A stretch of 64,000 nt of DNA from Eumeta japonica (Eukaryota > Arthropoda > Insecta > Lepidoptera > Psychidae). The DNA lies in NCBI GenBank assembly GCA_005406025.1, contig BGZK01001238.1, forward strand, positions 121,690-185,689, read 5' to 3'. This document shows, one piece after another, positions 60,296 to 64,000 of the stretch. Each line of letters begins with the position of its first letter. The first letter of the stretch is position 1. The notes beneath the pieces were generated by a model, which worked only from the letters and a program-made list of their open reading frames with translations, was not told where the DNA came from and searched no databases. The position numbers and the translations under genes are program-made.

Positions 60296-60943
60296 AACGT
60301 ATTTAAATTTCCGTGGCTAGAAATCGAGGCCCGCTAAACAAAGAGAGATTTCTAGTTTCAATTTGCAGACGCAACATATTTGTTATTGATAATAAAGTTT
60401 ATTCTAGTCTCAAACCGATACAAGTACTACACATCTTACAGACATGCTTAACAACGAGATCTATAATATTAAGATAATATAAAAATATTTTTTCTCTTTT
60501 ATCTAAGAGTGACAATGTGATGCCATGCACCATGTAACTTCATCCTTTACTTAATTATGCTAATTAAGTTTTTGTGTCAAAATTTCCCCTTTAATGTAAA
60601 TATATAATGTTTGCCAACATATTTAGTGATTTTTATATTAAATTTATTGTTGCTATTTATATATAACAAAGGCATAGAAATTATTAGTCAATTTTAGGTC
60701 ATTTTAGTCCAATGAATACAAAAATAATGAAATATATTTTGAATGAATATAGTTTTTGAGATAAAGACAATCCATTTACAAATGAAATTAAATTTTGAAA
60801 AAGATGAGAATATTATTTAAAACGTTGTTAAAACTATCAAATGCTTTCAAATTAACAAAGTACTATAGTACATGTAAAGAACATTAAAATTAATCATAAA
60901 AATAAACAAAACATATCAAAGTGAAGAAAAACGTTTTGTATGG
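60296..60943. other. Intergenic, no gene seen
   Basis: Very AT-rich, nothing recognised. Confidence 0.5.
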
Positions 60944-61185
60944 AATTTTCTATGCTATTTTTGGTCCAGATAATCTTCATCAAGTTCCAGCAGCAGTCTG
61001 CTATCATATTGCGATTCCACTGGACTTGATATCTTTCCTTCAAAATCTCGATGTCCAGATGGTACCGTTCCCCTTTTTCTTAATCACCCGGGTTGCCAGG
61101 AAAATTCTCTAAATGAGTGTGCAAATAAAACAATATCACATTAATATTAGCTCCTACTTTTTGGATAATCTGAAGCATCTGGAGT
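60944..61185 (-). pseudogene. Fragment of a recurrent arthropod repeat-encoded protein
   Basis: Minus-strand text reads LQMLQIIQKVGANINVILF, YLHTHLENFPGNPGD, a stop, then EKGERYHLDIEILKERYQ and WNRNMIADCCWNL. I recall the pattern 'SHLDxFPENLGD...GERFHQDI..MEERYQG.W...MMADYCW' from many uncharacterised multi-copy arthropod proteins, thought to derive from mobile elements. The internal stop and lack of flanking domain show a decayed fragment. The element class is not known to me. Confidence 0.5.
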
Positions 61186-62495
61186 AATTGATGATTTTTT
61201 TATATATACAATTATCAATATTAATGTTCTTAATTGCTTTTCTTGACAAAGTTTACCACATATTTAGCAAAATTAATTGAGGTTAACACAAGACTTAAGT
61301 GAAGATATATTTTTTATAACAATAATACCTAAAAAATTAAATATATTAATCACTTAGGGTTTTCAACAGTCAGAGATACGTACAAGGTGATATTCACTAA
61401 AATTTCAGAAGAAAGATAATGAAGTTTTGTATTATACTTCGAAAAAGACACGTTAATATAGAATCGTTTATTATGAGAACCAGTCAATTCCAACAAAAAT
61501 AATTTAAAGGCTGAGTACTCTATATTTCTGAATATATATATATCTAAATTAAATCCATAAAAATTTTATCGCAGAAAAATTTTTTCTCCTGTATAATCGA
61601 TAACATCTTTAATGTTTTTGATCTTTTTGGTAATAAAAATATAAATAATTGTTTTGCCTTCAGCTAGTAGTCATAATAGTCACCAACAGAATAAAATTAT
61701 TATTCATTCCCTAGCCCTTTGCACGTTATCGAGGTGTATCAATAAACTTTTATAATAGCATTATTTTTTATTTTCTATGAAGTTATAACAAAATTTATTT
61801 AGAAATGATAACTTTAACAACATCTAGTGAGCTTTTTATGCGGTTGATTTAAGTTCTTTAAGCTTTATGGCAATATATCTCTAATTATACGCTAAACTTG
61901 ATATCGCAAGGACGAGATATGATATTGCAATGTTTACATAAAATAGATAAGAGTACAAAAACGCATGAATGGATCGATCCTAAGGCTGTGTGATACGTCT
62001 ATAAATAGCTTCAATGCAATATACGAGTATGTTGGAGAGACTGGCTGAAAAAGTGATTTTTCCAAAGCGTAGAATTTAAAATATTATACGAACCATTATT
62101 TATGTATGATAAATTATTAGCTCAATTACTTTTTGGGAAAAATAAACATTTTCCTTCTTCGAAGAAAATGCATTTTACAATAAATACGAATTTCATCAAG
62201 GCCCAGATGCTTTAACTGCTTCATAAACAAATATCATATATAATTGTTCGGATATACATTTTGTAATTGATAATATTTATTGGCGTAAGTGTCAACGCAA
62301 ACAAATTTTTATTAAACAGCTTTATTGTCAAGCTGTACGCAGAAACAATAAATAAAGTATTTATAAGAATTATTTTAAAGTGTACAACTACATATATTTC
62401 AACAGCAAGTTACCTATTAAGAAATACAACGATTCGAAAAGTATTTGGAAGGTATCATTCAAAAAAATTTACGCATGTCACAAAACTGACAATAC
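61186..62495. other. Intergenic, no gene seen
   Basis: Very AT-rich. The short frames are without motif. Confidence 0.5.
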
Positions 62496-62694
62496 ATAAA
62501 TAAAAATATAAACTCACGCCTATTTCCCAGAAGGGCAGGGAGAGACTATATATTTCCAAACGGTACGATCGTTGCATATCTCTCTTGCTTTATTGACATC
62601 CATCAATTTTATTCATACAAGCTCGTCGGTTTCGGATGCTTAAAATTTGGTACTTTTTTTAATATGTCAACAATTTGGTCTGCATAGGATTGCT
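62496..62694 (-). mobile_element. 3' end of the same LINE family, severely 5'-truncated
   Basis: Sequence from the A/T-rich tail and AAACTCACGC through CTGCATAGGATT matches 51268-51470 base for base with scattered differences, including TCTCTCTTGC and GACATCCAT. Only the C-terminal coding end and the tail remain, as is usual for LINE insertion. Confidence 0.85.
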
Positions 62695-62711
62695 ATACAG
62701 ATATTTATATC

Positions 62712-63655
62712 AACTAGCTTTAACCTGCGGCTCAGCCCGCATGAAAATATAATTAATCCCTTATTTTCTATATCAAGTCATGCTATTATCGACACCAATC
62801 CCTTCCTGTTTCAGATTTAAGTTCCGATTTCACAGTTAGTTTCGATTTGGTGTTATTCTCTATTCCAATCCCGTGTTTGTTGTCCCTTTTTTCCGATCGC
62901 GGTATCGCTGTCTATTGCGATGTCGATCCTATTTCAATATCGATTCCGATTTCTTGTTAATTATTGCTTAGAACACGTATTAGTGGGAGGTATAAGATAT
63001 CATGTGTATAATCCAGAAAATCTTACATTTATGAACTAATTTCATCTAAATCTGTCCAACCGTTTATGCGTGATTGGGTTATAAACAATCAGACATCGAC
63101 ACTAAGTATCAAAATTGTGATATTTCAATAATAGCATATAATACTGAAAAATAAGCAGTGTAAAAAGCCTATAGTTCGCTTTATTTTACTATGACCTTAT
63201 TATTATTATGTCATCATTATTAATTATATGGTAAAAATCGGATTGTTGACACCCTCTTCATTTCGCTTTCGCTCTACTTTACCTTCTCACACCATATCTT
63301 ACTCTCCCGCCTCCCTATCAATCTTCATAGGCTACTCTAATATCTCTATTTAAATATATCTATACTTTATGGAACAATGAATTCTAACAGTCTTCTAAGT
63401 TTCATCAAAATTGGTTGTTATCGAATTGTAAGTAGACATACAGACAAACAGTTATAAGTTAATTAAAATCAATTTATCTATTATTAAGCTATGAAAAAAC
63501 ATACAAACAAACAGACAGACAAAAAGTAGGCTTCTACTTTCCCAGGACTTAAACTATCTCCATACCAAATTTCATCTTAATCGGTTCAGCGGTTTAAGCG
63601 TGAAAAGGTAACACAAAAACAAACGGAGTTACTTTCGCAATTTAAAAAATCGAAT
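62712..63655 (+). repeat. CTAGT/CCGCGGG-tailed repeat, long copy A7
   Basis: It starts AACTAGCTTTAACCTGCGG and CTCAGCCCGCATG. It runs through a polymer of TCCGATTTC/CAATCCCG units (62800-62960), then several phrases of the type 'TTTCATCWAAATYKGT' (63040, 63400, 63575) with ACATACAGACAAACAG. It ends at TTACTTTCGCAATTTA, the reverse complement of the head of copy A3 (TATAAATGTGAAAGT). This gives both ends of the family in one copy of about 940 bp. Confidence 0.65.
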
Positions 63656-64000
63656 ATTCTAAAAATAGAAAGAAAAATGTAAGATAAAATTATAATATTT
63701 AAGAGGCAGATTAAGATCACATGATAGAATATACCATGCATATACATAACGGAATTGTTACTTCAGCAATTGATGTTGTTTGCGCCTTCAAAACCTTTTT
63801 CAATTATGCGCCCCTTGAACAACAAAGCCTTGCGCTCATCTTGGTCACGTTAAAAGTGGCCAATCTAGAAGTGATCAAATTTCCAGTTAACTTGTCACTT
63901 TTTCATTTTCTGAAAATAAATATACCAAAAATTTGTGGGTACTATCGATAGAAGTGATACTATAATTCTGTAAGTAATACCACAGCACTAAATAATTTGC
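63656..64000. other. Window end, no gene seen
   Basis: A 76-codon ATG frame at 63721-63951 (+) exists without recognisable motif, so I do not call it. Confidence 0.35.

Noticed and set aside
60921..61112. 63-codon plus-strand ORF
   Set aside because: Antisense of the decayed element fragment read on the minus strand.
1..64000. Endogenous virus or LTR retrotransposon
   Set aside because: I looked for gag/pol/integrase motifs and paired long terminal repeats and saw none. The only reverse transcriptase is of LINE type.

Overview
This is a eukaryotic window, almost certainly from a lepidopteran (moth or butterfly) nuclear genome. It is AT-rich, with isolated CpG-rich patches and no bacterial-style gene packing. 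It carries several dispersed repeat families that I recognise as typical of Lepidoptera. One ends in a GC-rich CTAGT/CCGCGGG tail. One runs from a CCGGCCAAG...GTCGGACT head to a GGAACCCTAAAA tail. One ends in TTTTGAAGTCGGTT. I also see tRNA-derived SINE fragments and an endonuclease/reverse-transcriptase LINE. The species cannot be named from the sequence alone.

Protein-coding content is very low. The only complete gene-like ORF is on the minus strand at 59088-59897 (269 aa, single exon, in-frame stop upstream of the ATG), with a CpG-rich patch about 200-400 bp upstream. It combines a GILK (SILK-type) and an RVRF (RVxF-type) motif in the order used by protein phosphatase 1 regulators, so I propose that it is a PP1-interacting protein. 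Two short coding fragments lie around 30.5-30.9 kb: the N-terminal part of a MADF-like DNA-binding domain (+) and a Trp/Cys-rich exon-like segment (-) with strong coding character.

Mobile elements, left to right: a pogo-type DNA transposon remnant with near-perfect 30-bp inverted repeats and a pipsqueak-type HTH exon (1618-2869); a complete but frameshifted hAT element with an 8-bp target duplication (13250-16393, duplications just outside); a 5'-truncated LINE with an internal deletion that removed the catalytic YADD region (51268-52915) and a shorter 3'-end copy (62496-62694); a full-length mariner with TA duplication and frameshifts (56433-57696); a second, more decayed mariner beside it (about 58470-58810); and a decayed fragment of a recurrent arthropod element ORF (60944-61185).

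The most striking structure is a 4.5-kb tandem array (38483-42975) of about 37 copies of a 118-123 bp unit, directly beside a SINE. Its variant markers recur every two, three or four units, which is higher-order repeat organisation. The unit resembles the internal part of the dispersed CTAGT-tailed family, suggesting a satellite born from a transposable element.

The remainder is AT-rich non-coding DNA broken by CpG-retaining, non-repetitive islands near 23.3-24.0, 24.7-25.8, 26.6-27.05, 30.1-30.5, 34.2-34.6, 35.2-35.5 and 60.1-60.3 kb. These are the best candidates for promoters or enhancers; the 26.6-27.05 kb island has two E-boxes and a duplicated bZIP-type site. No rRNA, functional tRNA, CRISPR or viral gene was seen.
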